Below are positions 1-12,034 of a stretch of DNA of 64,000 nucleotides, in pieces. Below the pieces are notes generated by a model. It was not told the DNA's origin and did no database searches. It worked only from the letters and a program-made list of their open reading frames with translations. The first letter of the stretch is position 1, and the number at the start of each line of letters is the position of its first letter. A program made the translations under genes and the position numbers. The DNA is from Ifrita kowaldi (taxonomy: Eukaryota > Chordata > Aves > Passeriformes > Cinclosomatidae). The stretch lies in NCBI GenBank assembly GCA_013398055.1, contig VZRS01009497.1, positions 176,078 to 240,077 of the forward strand. Reading direction: 5' to 3'.

Positions 1-1142
1 CCAGCAACAAAATACAGTATAAATTATAATTAAAAAATCTATCTTCTCCTTATGCAATATTTTTTTTTTATTGCCATTTTAATCTACAAGACATCTAAAA
101 AATGTGGTGGAAAAACACCAGAAGTTGGAAAGTAGTCCCCTGCTGCTATTGTAGTGGTAGCAGCTCCTAGTGTGGAGGGCAGTGCTACCACAAAATCAGA
201 GATGTTTACTTAAAAATAGAAGCTAAGCCCTCTACTCTGGCAGCAAATGCTTCTCCTGTGGGATACTGTAGCTTGTAAAAGTGCAATGCCAAATGATAGA
301 GCTTGCAGAGCAGAGAAAAGTTGGAAAATCCAAATGCTGCCTGGAGCAGATACATCCCTGAAGGGCATTCCCCTGCCTTCTCCCCAGGGATGGGATCCAT
401 GCCAAGTGTTGAACCATGCCAGCACACATGACAGCCTACAAATGTGTAGACTGGCAAAAAGCAAAGCAAAGGATATCAAATACTGTTTGCATGACAAACC
501 ATGGAAAGGTAACACACATTTGTCCCACCCTAGAAAGATCTGTGTCTTTCCAGTCTGATTACTGAGAAACTCTCCATTTACACATTCACATTTCCACTGA
601 ACTCTATTCTCTCTGATGCTTGCAGTTCTCCTGAGTTTTCTCCGAAATTGTGCTTTCTTTTAAACAGTTTCTTAGTACCTATGTATAACAATTTTTATTA
701 TGTCTTCAAAAGCTTTGCAATGAACAGACAAGAAGAGCAAAGGAAGATTTTTGGATTGTCACTGAAAAAGCCAAAGAGGGCAGCTTTGAGTCACACTTCT
801 CCCCCACCCCCATACGAATAAGACTAGTGTTTATTTCCCTCAAAATCTAACTGGTAGAAGGTTTTATAGTAGGAAGTCCTGGTTCCTTATGATCCCATTA
901 AGAAAGACACTCAGGCACAGTAAAGTGCACAGTAAAGTCTTGTGATGCAGATGGACAGGCCACCCAAAGCACAAACAAACATTATGCTCAAACACTGCTC
1001 AATAGTGCCTGAGCCACCAGAAGAAATTAAATGTGAAAATAAGAACAGAGAAATGCTGGAAAGAGCTGTTTTCCCAGCTCCTTGGTGTCTCCTTTTTTAT
1101 GCCAACATCAGGGAAGAGGGGCAAGCATAGCGTATTGATTTA
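1..1142. other. Intergenic DNA upstream of OVALX, no gene seen
   Basis: AT-rich non-coding sequence. Open frames are short, overlap on both strands and show no family motif. No CR1 3' end, LTR or tandem array stands out. Confidence 0.5.
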
Positions 1143-1430
1143 GGCACAAAGGGCAGCAGAGTCCTTGCTCACTTCTTTTTTGGGACAAACATGGATATGA
1201 AACAGATTTTAACTTGTTTGTCTTGCTTTGTTTGCAGTACTACACTTGTAGCTTTTGAATTTCAGAAGCATCTGTTTTCCCCAGGCAAAGTTACAAAAGA
1301 GCAGTTGTCTGTAGCTGACTGCACATGGGTAGCTGATGCTGATCAAAATTTGCAGCTACTCCCAGGCTGACTCTGCAACCACTTTTGCACTAGCAGTTGA
1401 TGTATTAAAAATGCCCAAAATTAACCCAAG
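1143..1430 (+). promoter_or_regulatory. Distal upstream block shared with OVALY and OVAL (OVALX copy)
   Basis: This stretch aligns with blocks upstream of OVALY (about 18030-18400) and OVAL (about 36950-37260). Shared landmarks are AAAGGGCAGCAGAG at the left, GGGACAA about 30 bp later, a CTGAT...ATCAA segment, a CTGCAAC segment and an A-rich TTAAAAATGC-like tail. It lies about 2.4 kb 5' of the OVALX start site and is the most diverged of the three copies. Shared ancestry is visible in the sequence; an enhancer role is inference. It could simply be neutral DNA carried along by the original gene duplications. Confidence 0.5.
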
Positions 1431-2430
1431 GTTTTGCAGTTACAGACTGTTCTCTGGAGAAGTTGTACTGCCCCAGCCATGATTAGTGGCAGAACCAAAC
1501 TTTCTTTCTTCCATGAGCTTCTCTACTTTGGATGTTTTAAACCATCTTGCCTGTCTTGGCAAAGTAGTTTTTCACATTAGGATAGATTGCATAATTCAGG
1601 AACCGAGCAGTTATCTGATGTTCAGCCACTGTACCAGCACGTAGAAATGGTTGTGGTGAGGGTGTTCCATAGGTAGACATATGAAATGTAGAGTGTACAA
1701 AGAAGGCAAATATATTACATGGGAGAGCAAACCAGAAACACCTACATGCCCCCTTCCAGAAAAGTTGGCGTAACAAAATGTTTTTTGAGAAAATCTTGGA
1801 CATCGCGCGGGGAGATGGCCATTTTAGCAGAGTCGGTTGGGTCCTTCCTGGACAATCTCCACAGAAGTCCACACAAACAAATTGAACCACAGCCTACAAA
1901 GGAGTGTGGGTAACCAGGAAAATTCTTCATGGAAGCCCCAAAGATGTGCTTGAGCAGCTGCTGAGCAATAGCTGGAACTCTAATGTGAATATGTGAAAAA
2001 GGTAGAATAAGAAAAGACACATGACAGCTCCTTGCACACAAAACCTGTGCCCTCGGGCAGTAATGGTTTCATAAGTATGGATAAAGTAAAAGCTACAGCA
2101 GCCCAGGTCACAGAATAAGGAGCATTGAACAAAGTGAGAGGAAAGCTCCTTCTTATCTTCAGGTGTTCCCATCCTCATTGCTGCTACAACATCCTCATTC
2201 TGAATTGGGAAACTAAAAGTCACCTCAATTATCAGGCTCTGCACATACATCCCTGCATTTCAGCAAAATGAAGAGCACTGTTAAGGATAAAGTAGCTCCT
2301 CTTCCCTTTCACAGAGGGTGCCCCTACTGTTGTATGCTCTGTGACTTAATATGTACAAATTTGTATTTCTCTTATCCCCCTGTATGGCCTTTACAGATGC
2401 CAGATTTGTTTCTTTACTGTTCATCAAGTC
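1431..2430. other. Intergenic DNA, no gene seen
   Basis: No serpin exon, repeat family or RNA gene recognised. The antisense frames around 1537-2250 have no domain and cysteine-rich random composition, so I treat them as chance. Confidence 0.45.
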
Positions 2431-2600
2431 TATTATTCAATAAAGAGTAATAGCTTTTACAATTGAATTATGTTTTATATTGTGCATTATGATTGTCTAA
2501 CAGAGCATGAATGTTCCTGCAGACAGATTCTGTAGTTTATTCACCTGCCATAGTTACAAGGTATGGAAGATCTATGAGAATGGCCTGTGCAAGTACCGTG
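2431..2600 (+). promoter_or_regulatory. OVALX counterpart of the ovalbumin steroid-dependent regulatory region
   Basis: The block reads TATTATTCAATAAAGAGTAA, then an AATAGCTTTTACAA-type segment, a TATTATGATTGTC segment and a CATGAATG/CATGAACA segment. The same landmarks occur in the same order upstream of OVAL (41341-41530) and OVALY (19495-19640). In chicken, the steroid-dependent regulatory element (SDRE) lies at about -0.9 to -0.8 kb of OVAL, and the OVAL copy here sits at the equivalent place. This copy is at about -1.19 kb of the OVALX start. Homology is seen; regulatory activity is inferred. Confidence 0.55.
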
Positions 2601-3533
2601 GGCCTTGTTCCCATGACCTGCACAGAATGAAAATTAAAAGCTGACTCTCAGTCATCCTTTAAATCCCACTGGCTGGTTTACATAAATTTCTGAATACCTG
2701 AATACTCTAGGGTCAGGCTTACAGCCCAGGAAATACGTGATTCCTGACCGTTCCTCAAATCTCTTCCTCTCCCATGCCCATCTTCAGGCCTCTAAGTCAT
2801 CTCAACAATGTTGCTTTAAACATTTTCATCAAAATGAGGTTTTAGCAAAATGTGCTTTCTCCTCAGAGCCCTTCTCCCCTCCTCCTGCACACCTACACTG
2901 TAGACCCTCATAGTTTGGCCTCAGATAAAATACTGTAGTCTCATCTAGGCAAAGAAATAGATATGGCTGTAGTTTTAACAAGTACAAGCTATACACCACA
3001 CCAGTCTCTGGACTCCAGGAACATACTTCTGCATTTTGTCAGACCAAAGCACCTTTTGGTACTACTTCAGTCTTGAAAAATAAACAGAAAGTTTTGGGTT
3101 TGTTCTAACACGGAAAAAAATCAATTTCAAACCCCTCTCAATAGAATGACCATCGTGCAGCTGGCTTAGCTTGGGATTACACTATTTTGGCAAGGTCAGA
3201 TGGCCACTGTTCCTGAGGAGCTGCCCTCTGTCCCACTGCACAGATGCTGCAGTGGGTCATTGTGTATCTACCAGACCTCCAGTAGTTAGCCCAGCATCCA
3301 CCTTTCCCTTTGTGTGAGTTTGTGAGAGTATTTTGTTAGACTGATTTCAGCACTGACAGTGACTCACAGCTGAGGAGAAGAGAAAGTTACAGCAAAAGCT
3401 TAAATAATTAATTTTAAAATCCAGTTTTACTTAAATAAATAAAGGTTGGCCTGCTGAAGATAGAGTACCAGCTTAACACTGCTCTGCTCAGTGTTTCAAA
3501 GTGCAATGAATCAAGAGGTTGTGACGGAAGGCA

Positions 3534-3600
3534 GTGAGTGAAAAGATGACTCCTTGAAGGCAACAGTGGGAGTGTCTCAAATCGTGCAGTATATATCACC
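3534..3600 (+). promoter_or_regulatory. OVALX: OVALX core promoter
   Basis: TATA box TATATAT at 3590-3596, 31 bp before the inferred start at 3621. The sequence from CTTGAAGG (about 3553) through the TATA box aligns with the OVAL promoter. The place where OVAL has its COUP-TF-type direct repeat reads GTGAGTGAAAAGATGAC here (3534-3550), a decayed version with no intact TCAAA-N-TCAAA pair. Start and TATA positions come from alignment to OVAL, not from transcript data. Confidence 0.7.
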
Positions 3601-3620
3601 AACAGCTCAGGGAGCTGTTC

Positions 3621-3662
3621 AGGTTCAGCTGGATTATTACGTGCCTCTTTGAAGTTTGTGGG
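3621..3662 (+). other. OVALX: OVALX non-coding leader exon
   Basis: Begins at AGGTTCAGCTGGA, which aligns with the OVAL cap-site sequence ACATACAGCTGGA. It ends at a strong donor, GG|GTAAGTAT. About 42 nt with no ATG, followed by a 1.0-kb intron to the first coding exon. A short non-coding leader is standard in this family. Confidence 0.7.
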
Positions 3663-4680
3663 GTAAGTATTTCTCCAAGAAAATGTAATTCCTAATTTGT
3701 ATTCTTTAAGATGTAGAAAAAGGTGATATTATGTTTAAGAACTGTAAGGTAAGTATAAGACAGGTATGTAAAAAGACAACATATACAGTAATTTTGCCTT
3801 GCCTTATCCATATATCTTACTCTGTTTGACTGTCAAATAATTTTAGGTGTGCAAAATATGTATGTGGCTTGCGCACCACAGCATTGAGTAGAAATAGTTC
3901 TTTTTCGTTGAAAATCTGTTGTCACATTAAAACTATCCTTTTATAATTTTAATAATTGGGAATAAAGGCATTTCTCTTTTCTCAATCTCACTCCCTGCCA
4001 AAACCCATATATTTATTTATGTGTGGATAAATATATATGCATGCTTGTGCTAAAAAGCATAGCAGAGATTAAATGTCTGAAACAATACCACGGGAACACC
4101 CTAAATTTATATGCCAGCATCTAAGCAGCTGGCTGGGTTTACAGAGCAACTTACTCCTATTATTCCTATAAATTACAGGAAAGCAACCTCCAAATTTGTG
4201 GCTGGTTGTACTAAGCAACAGTAAGGAGTATATAAAGAGTACAGTGAGTTGGCTATGTTTGATGTAAAGATCAAGAGCAGCCACAGAAGAAATGAAATAT
4301 TAAGTTTGCATTGTCTCAAACACCATTCAGAGCCCTCTGGATAGCCATGGGGAAACTCCTCCATTCAATGTTATATTTATCATATCGAAGGGTGGTTGAA
4401 GCTATTTCCTAAAAGGCAAGTACAAGGTACTATCTTGCTGATGAGATAGTGTCTTGCCAAAAGAAAACAAACACATGTTCAGATGCAAATGGGTCAAGAG
4501 TTGAAATATTTCTAATGATCACAGAATTTGTAAGCTTCACCACATTCACTGGTTCAGCATCACAAAACCAGTGATGAACTGGCAGTTTCTGGGCTATTGG
4601 CAGTATTTTTCAAAACAAGCACTAGATATCATAACCATAAAGTCATATTTCTGTTTGCTCTAGGTAACGCTGATTTCACA

Positions 4681-7600
4681 ATGGGTTCCATCAGTGCAGC
4701 AAATGCAGAATTTTGTTTTGATGTATTCAAAGAGGTGAAATTTCACCATCCCAACGACAACATCTTTTATTGCCCCCTGAGCATGATTGCAGCCTTGGCC
4801 ATGGTCTATCTGGGAGCAAGAAATAACACCGAGTATCAGATGGAGAAGGTAAGTTACATAAACGGGTACAAACTCTCTTTGATCCCATTCAAAGAGGCAG
4901 AAGATTATCCATTTATATCTTCCAAACCTGCCTAGAAAAAGCATGGCTTTCCAAACTGTGAGGTTTGGTTCTGGAGCTACTTTTCACTTATTGCATTTCC
5001 CCATGAAGGGCAAGAACAGCCTTTGGTTTTCATTAAGAAAGAGCAGTTTTGGAGAATAGTTAAGGCAGGTCTCTTGCTTCAGCTTATGTTATCTCACAGA
5101 CCTGATTCCTTCCTGGTGGAAAGGACAACCTGAGACATACGAAAGATGAAATGTTCAGAAAGCAAGAGTCAGAGTTATAAATACAGTGCAGTAAGGCAGT
5201 AGCTGTTTTATAGATTGAATGCCATTAACTGGTAAAGAAGGGATTTAAGCTGAAGATCACTCACAAATTTTCAGTGTGGTACCTGGTTTAAAGCTCACAT
5301 GAAATTTCTCAGTTCATCTATGTGGTAATCAGACTTGGTTAGTGAAAACCTACAGTTATAGCACAAACATCAGTGACTGTCAGTGGACTTCACATATCCA
5401 ATTTCTACTTTCAATTACAGGTTCTTCACTTTGACAAAATTGCAGGACTTGGAAGTATATCAACCAAGGTACAGAAATCTAAGGTACATTGATTTCTCTT
5501 TCACATATTTTTCCTGAGAATAAACTGTTTTGATTGTGCTTTTAGTAGGTTCAACACCTTCCCAAACCTTTGCTAATTCTCTTAATTTAAGAGATGTAAG
5601 TTAAAAAAAAATACAACAAACCACAAAAACCCAAAGAAAAACGGCAACAAAACAAAAGCCAAGCAAACAACCAACAACAAAAACAAACAAAGAAAACACC
5701 CAAAACACCACCAGAAAAAGAAGGCTGCACATATTGCAAGTGACAGGATGCTTTGGGCACCAGGATACACTTTTATGTAAATGAAATCCACAGCTGCAAA
5801 TGCTGGTGGGGTACTTGAAAGGGTCTCAGTACCTGAAGCCAGGGTACAGTAGGCAGATTTCCTACTGAGACCCCAAAGTGGGACAGGAAGATGCTTCAGT
5901 AGAAAAGAGCCCAGAATCCTCAAAGGATGAAAAATAACCACACTCTTACAAAGCTACAGGGACTTTTCCAGACTCCAATTCCCACTGCTACCCCAAGAGA
6001 ACCATGAGGGGTCCCAGTACCTTGATACCATCTGTATGCTTTTGCCCATCTGCTTCCTCTGTAAAGATAACAAAAGCCATGGAGCCTGGTCTGTCCCCAT
6101 ACACTTGGGATCCAAAACACAAGGAGGGACTTAAAAAAAGGTGAGACTTTTTTTTTTGATAAAGGTAATATCTAAAGCTAGAGCATTTAGGGACTCGTTA
6201 AGCATTTAGAAGGGAGCAGTTCAACACAATTATTCTCAAAAAATAAAGTCCCAGCTACTGTTTATCATTGTGCAGTTTTCTTATGTGCTTTTAGCATGAA
6301 ATACCATTCTTGGGATTTGAGACAGGTGATCCATTTTTTCGCTGTATTACAAGACACTTCCTGACTCCCTTGCCATCAAGCTCTCTTCTTCCATCTACAG
6401 CTTCTGCAAAAAACTGCCATGAAGATGCAAGCAGCAGCCGGGAATTAGAGGCTGTGTGCCTATGACAAGTCACCAGTTGCACTAATTAATACCTGCATTT
6501 TTCTTTTTGCCACCTCATTCCTGAGCTATGTGATTTCAGATTCATCAGTGAGGTTTTCTGCTTGTTGCCACTAGAATGAGTGGCATCATAGCCTGTGGAT
6601 GAATCCTACATCATTAGGCTGCTTATACTGAACATCCCTCCCACGGAACTCTCAGACTGTACTACGTGTTCATTTGCAAATGTTCAAACACCGTGTGTTT
6701 TCCCAGGTTATTTGTACCTGATAAACAATCCTCTTATAAAATAACCTAACAGCTATTCTTTTCTGTCTTCTCATCAACAACTTAGTGTGGCAAGTCTGTG
6801 AATATCCACCTACTGTTTAAAGAAATTCTCTCTGATATCACTGCACCCGAAGCCAATTATTCACTCCACATTGCCAACAGACTCTATGCTGAAAAGACAA
6901 GTCAAATCCTACCAGTAAGTGATCTCTTGCTAAACCCCACATAATTCTGTAATCCAGGAGGACTGGCCAGAGCAGGTGAGCAGTTAATCCAATGGTCCCT
7001 ACTGGTGTGGATTTACATGGCTTTCGCTTTTGCCATGGCCCTGGCAACAGTCTAAATGGAAAGCAATTGGAGGCAAAAATATGACCCTATTAAAAAATGA
7101 ATGGAGTAATAAAAAAATTATTAGTAATATAATTCCCCATTCCCCACTTGCTCCCCCAAAGCATTTCATTTTAATTGGTTGTTTGGCTTTTTCTCCAGAA
7201 AATAAGTTGACTTTGGCATTTTCTTTGCTTGAAAACTCACCTCAAAAACAAATTTTGAAAGTGTCAAAGTCTTTCTTTCACACTTTCAAAACAAAAGATA
7301 CAAATATTCTAAATCAAAGGAACTTCTTATCTTTAAAAATAAGGAAAAATGCTTTAAAAAAAGGAAGTGGACTCAAAGATAATAAGACAGTCTGAAGTCT
7401 GAAACCTGAAAGCAGTGGGTTTGGATCAGGTTTTCTTCTTGAAAATACTTTAACTTCTGTAATATATGCTCTTAACTGGTCACGTAGTAAAGATGTCAGT
7501 TCTGAAATTGTCATAAAACACAATAATTTTTCTGGCTCAGTTTTAGCAAGTTCTTTCAGGAAATAAGCAATGAGAACACCTTAAGCATGACATCACTGTA

Positions 7601-10300
7601 AAAATCCTATTAGCCATATTTTATTTCACTTTCATACTGTTTTTAAAAAATTACTAGTTTGGTGGCTGCAATTGGTGTCTTTACAGATTTACTTAAAATG
7701 TGTGAAGAAACTGTACAGATCTGGTCTAGAAATGGCCAACTTCAAAACAGCATCAAATCAAGCCAGACAGCGCATTAATTCCTGGGTGAAAAATCAGACA
7801 AATGGTAAGTCAGACAAGATTATGAAATGTGCTTCCCTCTGACAACTGTATTTTAGCAATCTCTGAAAAGACTAAACATTAGAGGAGAAATTTCCTCCTC
7901 CTGTCCCCATTAGTGGATATTTTCTGTGGAAAGGAATGACCCTATTGCACCTGTGTGGCAGTGACAGAGTGTTTTAAATACATCGGGCAAATGCACAATA
8001 TGCACATTTAATATGCACACTTTATATGCACACTTTTTGTGTCTGGAGAGCTTAACTCCTGCAAGGTCAGCCACAGCTTCTCTAGAATATTGGCATAATT
8101 TTACAAGGATGTGCTGGAGGATAAGAAGTGGACTTCCAGGGGAGAAAGTAATGCACACTAAGCTGATGGTAGGAAATAAATGTTTCAGAATCTTGTGTGT
8201 ATTTATTGTGTTGAGGTGGGGGAGAAAAACCTAGAGTGAATTGTGAGAAAGAAACACAGTGAAAAAGAAAAAATCTGTGTTGGTGCTTTCTTCTCTCTTT
8301 CCTTCTTTACTATAGAATTTTTTTTTTCCCAAACACTCCTTTGAAATATTCCTGCGGATTTATAACCCTCTTGAACCTACCTATCTTCTTGCAGAAATGT
8401 CTGGCCAGATGCCAGTCTTTTAGTGTATTATTAAATTGTCCTCATGAACCTTAATTCCATGTGCAGACTTTTGGAGAAGAAAAAGTCAAGTGATGGAGCA
8501 GATTGACTTCTAAAATGCAAGACTACTGCTATGAAACTTACCACTCCGTGCCCTGCTTCTCTCTTAAAGGACAGATCCAGGATATCCTTGAACCAAGCTC
8601 TGTTAATCTGCACACTGTGCTGGTCCTTGTGAATGCCATTTACTTCAAAGGGATATGGAAAACCACGTTTAGAGAGGAAGACACTCGGGAAGAGCCTTTC
8701 AATGTGACAGAGGTAGGAGGGTACGGACACAGCTTCTGGTCAGCTGTGTATTTGTTGTATTTACAATTCTGTTGTCATTGGCTGGGTGATTTACCTGGGT
8801 CCCTCACTGTCAGATTTACAAAAGCTGTGTCTGACGGAGCACACCAGCAGATGAGGCAAAAATGGAGTCACAGATCTTCTCCAAAGGCAGCATGATTGAA
8901 GATTGAGTCCTGTCCTTTCAAAGGCCTTGTGCATATGTCTGACCAAAGGAAAGAATTGCTCCCGCATCACATCATCCCACATTTCTGTTTTTGCAGCAAG
9001 AGAGCAGACCCGTGCAAATGATGTGTCAAAACAGCACCTTCAAAGTGGCAAGAGTGGCTGAAGAGAAAATTAAGATCCTGGAGCTTCCATTTGCCAGTGG
9101 AGAGCTGAGCCTGTTGGTGCTGCTGCCTGACGACATCTCTGGCCTGGAGCAGGTACGGCCCTGGCAGGGCAAGCAGAAGCGTTATGACTTCAGTGGGGCT
9201 TGGCTGCTGTCAGACCTTTTGCTGGCCATTGACATCCCAGCTGCCCACACCACGGCTGTGCTGGGCAGGCAGGGGAGGACAAAATCTGCCCAGGTGCTTC
9301 CAGGTGTTCAGGCAGAGCCTCTTAGGAGAGTCCTGAACTCAGCTTTATAAGATGAAAGTAAAGCAGTGTAGGGCTGCTGCAGCCCTGCAGAAGAGGATGA
9401 ATATATGGGCAGTGTTAAAAAATTATCTATCTGTGCTCAAGAAAGAGAAAAGTCAATGCAGTCTACAATATATGAACAATTACTCTTATTTCAGCAATAT
9501 TTTAAAATTATAAAGTAGAGTTATTAATATGTAGAAGAGTTTGCATTTTTAAGGTATTATCAACTGGAGGTAAATTTTCATGTCTTTTTTTTTGCAATCT
9601 CTTTCACAAGCTGACTAATTTACTAGGCTGTGAAACTGTTGGGTTGTGCCTCATGAAACACAAGATTAGTTGGACAAAAGGGGATGTGTCAAGTTGGTAA
9701 AGAACTGAATAAAAGGACAGTGACAGACAGGCAGTATTAGAGAGCCAATTAATAAGCTGCAAGAAGGATGCCAACAGGAAGCACTTCAGGAACCATTCTG
9801 GTTGGGGTTTTACTTTTATCATAGCCTTGATAGAAATGAATGGTAGGAAAAAGTTGAATTTGCATCCCAGGCATTTCATTCCCTGCCTCTCTTTGCAGCT
9901 TGAGAACAAAATCAGCTTTGAAAAACTTACAGAGTGGACCAGTTCCGAGGTGATGGAAAAGAAGAGAGTGAAAGTGTACCTCCCACGCATGAAGATTGGG
10001 GAAAAATATAACCTCACATCTGTCTTAACATCCTTGGGTATGACTGACCTGTTCAGCCCCTCAGCCAATCTCTCTGGCATCTCTTCAGCAGAGGGCCTGA
10101 GGATATCTGAGGCCATCCATGAGGCGTACATGGAAGTCACTGAAGAGGGCACTGAGGAGGCTGGGTCAGCAGATGACACGGAAGACATCCAACACTCTTC
10201 TGAGTTTGAAGAGTTTAGGGCTGACCACCCATTCCTTTTCTTGATCAAACACAATCCAAGCAACATGATCCTCTTCTTTGGTAGATATTGTTATCCCTAA
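4681..10300 (+). CDS. OVALX: Ovalbumin-related protein X (clade B serpin), 7 coding exons
   Basis: Egg-white serpin, paralogue of ovalbumin; chicken OVALX is secreted in egg white and binds heparin. Coding exons: 4681-4848, 5421-5483, 6786-6914, 7687-7804, 8570-8712, 8997-9152, 9899-10300. All have GT/AG borders and join in frame to 392 residues. The untranslated part of the first coding exon starts at 4664 after an AG acceptor. The start MGSISAANAEFCFDVF is the only ATG in that exon. Exon 3 carries a KVQKSK extension before the next exon's CGKS, a hallmark I remember for chicken OVALX (KVQKPK) and absent from Y and OVAL. Serpin signatures: NAIYFKGIWK, LLPDDISGLEQ, KVYLPRMKI, FRADHPFLF and C-terminal GRYCYP. 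Sequons are N in KYNLTS and ANLSG. The hinge reads EEGTEEAGS, with Glu at P12 and Gly at P10 where inhibitory serpins keep small Ala residues, so protease inhibition is doubtful. Identity as X rather than Y rests on exons 2-5. Confidence 0.93.
5605..5705. repeat. A/C-rich low-complexity tract in OVALX intron
   Basis: About 100 bp almost free of G and T on the + strand (AAACAACC-type units), in the intron after coding exon 2. Simple-sequence drift; no function claimed. The intron just 3' (about 5745-5940) shares patchy similarity with OVALY intron sequence near 24390-24560, for example GAGCCAGGGTACAG and AGAAAAGAGCCCAGAA-like words, consistent with inherited intron ancestry. Confidence 0.6.
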
Positions 10301-11514
10301 AGAGAAAAGGGCTGGAAATAATGCTTGCCTACCCCTAAGAAACAGACCCCCTTTAGCATTGTAGCATAGTCTCATCTCTTCACTATTTTCTCCAAGTGGA
10401 AAGGCTACTCTAAGTCATGACCTCTCCTGAAGCTTCCATAGCAAAGACACGCCTGGAGGTGAGGAAACAGCAGCGCGTTTGTTCCTTTCCCCTTCTCAGA
10501 CTGGTTTCAGCGTTGATTGAGCCAAGCAAAGACTGAGCCCACAGAGAACAGAGGCACTCACAAGCCAGGAAGGGGTCAAATGAAGGAGTTTCACTTGAAG
10601 AACTAGTTGCAGACATGACTCCAAGTCTTTGGTATTCCATTACATGGAAAGCCATGGGCTATGCTCAACCCATTCCCTGGTTCTATCCTGCTGAAAAACC
10701 CATGTTGCTCCTGAAACACTGGCTTTGAGATCCCCAGTCTGGAGGAGATGCTGGTGGACAAGATTCTGCTATGCAGGATATTAATTGGTGCCCATGTAAA
10801 TTTTACTTTTTTTACTTAGCTGTTGGGAAATGGTGCACATATCCACTATCACCAGAGTTGTCCTCTCACCATGAGTACCTCGTGCAATACTGAATTTCTT
10901 TCAAAGGTCCTCCAAAGTCATGGAGGGTTTCCCTTCCACTGAGGAATGTGCAAGGAGATCTAACTTTGTCTAGGTGCAGTTGTGCCTTGTCGCAGAGTAT
11001 TGATTCAAAACTTGAAACATGGATATCTGGATGATCCAGATGATCCAAGACTCAGAACTACCAGGCAAAAGAGTTGTCTGAATTCTTGTTTAAACATTGG
11101 AAGTCACTTCAAATTTGAGAGCATTTTGATTTTTGGGAAAAATCCTGTAAGTGGTTTTAAAGAATCTGATTTCTCCATGTGAGTTTTGTGAAAAAACACA
11201 GCTTTTAAAATAATTACTGTCTCTGTTGATCTTGCTTAGCAAGTAAATTTCAATTTGTTCCTGGAAAGCTCTCAGATGTCAAAAACTCAAATACATTATT
11301 ATTCAATGAATGTAGCTGGGCTTCTCTATTCCCATGATAGTCAAGAATACATCCCCCGTTTTCAAGAAATACATGAGAATCCTAATATTCTCTTTTTTCC
11401 TCTGTGTCCACTAGCATCTCCAAACATGGATCTTTGGCACAATATTATGACCTGTTTTCATTCTAATCACGTATTACTTATTTTGATGCATATAATTGAT
11501 TTTTTTCTTAACAT

Positions 11515-11520
11515 AATAAA
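11515..11520 (+). promoter_or_regulatory. OVALX: OVALX polyadenylation signal
   Basis: AATAAA about 1.2 kb after the stop codon, followed by CATGAAATCATGTG. It is the first canonical signal after the coding region; the OVALY and OVAL signals lie about 0.7 kb after their stops. A second AATAAA is at 11662. A near copy of this signal also exists at about 13840 inside the duplicated segment. Confidence 0.5.
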
Positions 11521-12034
11521 AGAAAGTTACAAATGCTTGTCATGAAATCATGTGAATTTTCCTAATTTTCTGGATGACAAACGCTTAAAAATATTATTAC
11601 ATTGGTAACTGTTGTGAGCAAAATGGGATTTAGTACCAAATCCTTCTGTTTTTAGAATGAATAAAGTATGTAGATATGAAGATTCCTACACATTTATGAA
11701 ATAAATGAATGCACATATCTAGAGTTTGATTCCTCTCTGTAGTACAGATTACCAAGAAGTAGCCCAATGGAGTATTTACTTGTTCTTACATATTTTTTCA
11801 GTACACTTCCAGTGGGTATTAAAGATGAACTGACAATTAGTCAGATGAATATTTCAAGCAAAAATTATTCCAGCAACTCTGCCATTTAAGATGATGAAAT
11901 CATCTGGAAAATCATATAACTTCAAGGTCTTAAGAAAGAATAAGTAGATGGACAACTCTTAGGCGAAGCATTTCCCCACTGAGAGTTTTGCGAGTTCTGT
12001 TGTTCGTATCAGCTATTCCGATTATAAGGGACAG

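Noticed and set aside
4597..4680. An upstream in-frame ATG for OVALX (frame open from 4597)
   Set aside because: The extra codons lie in the leader intron before the AG acceptor at 4663, so they are not in the mRNA.
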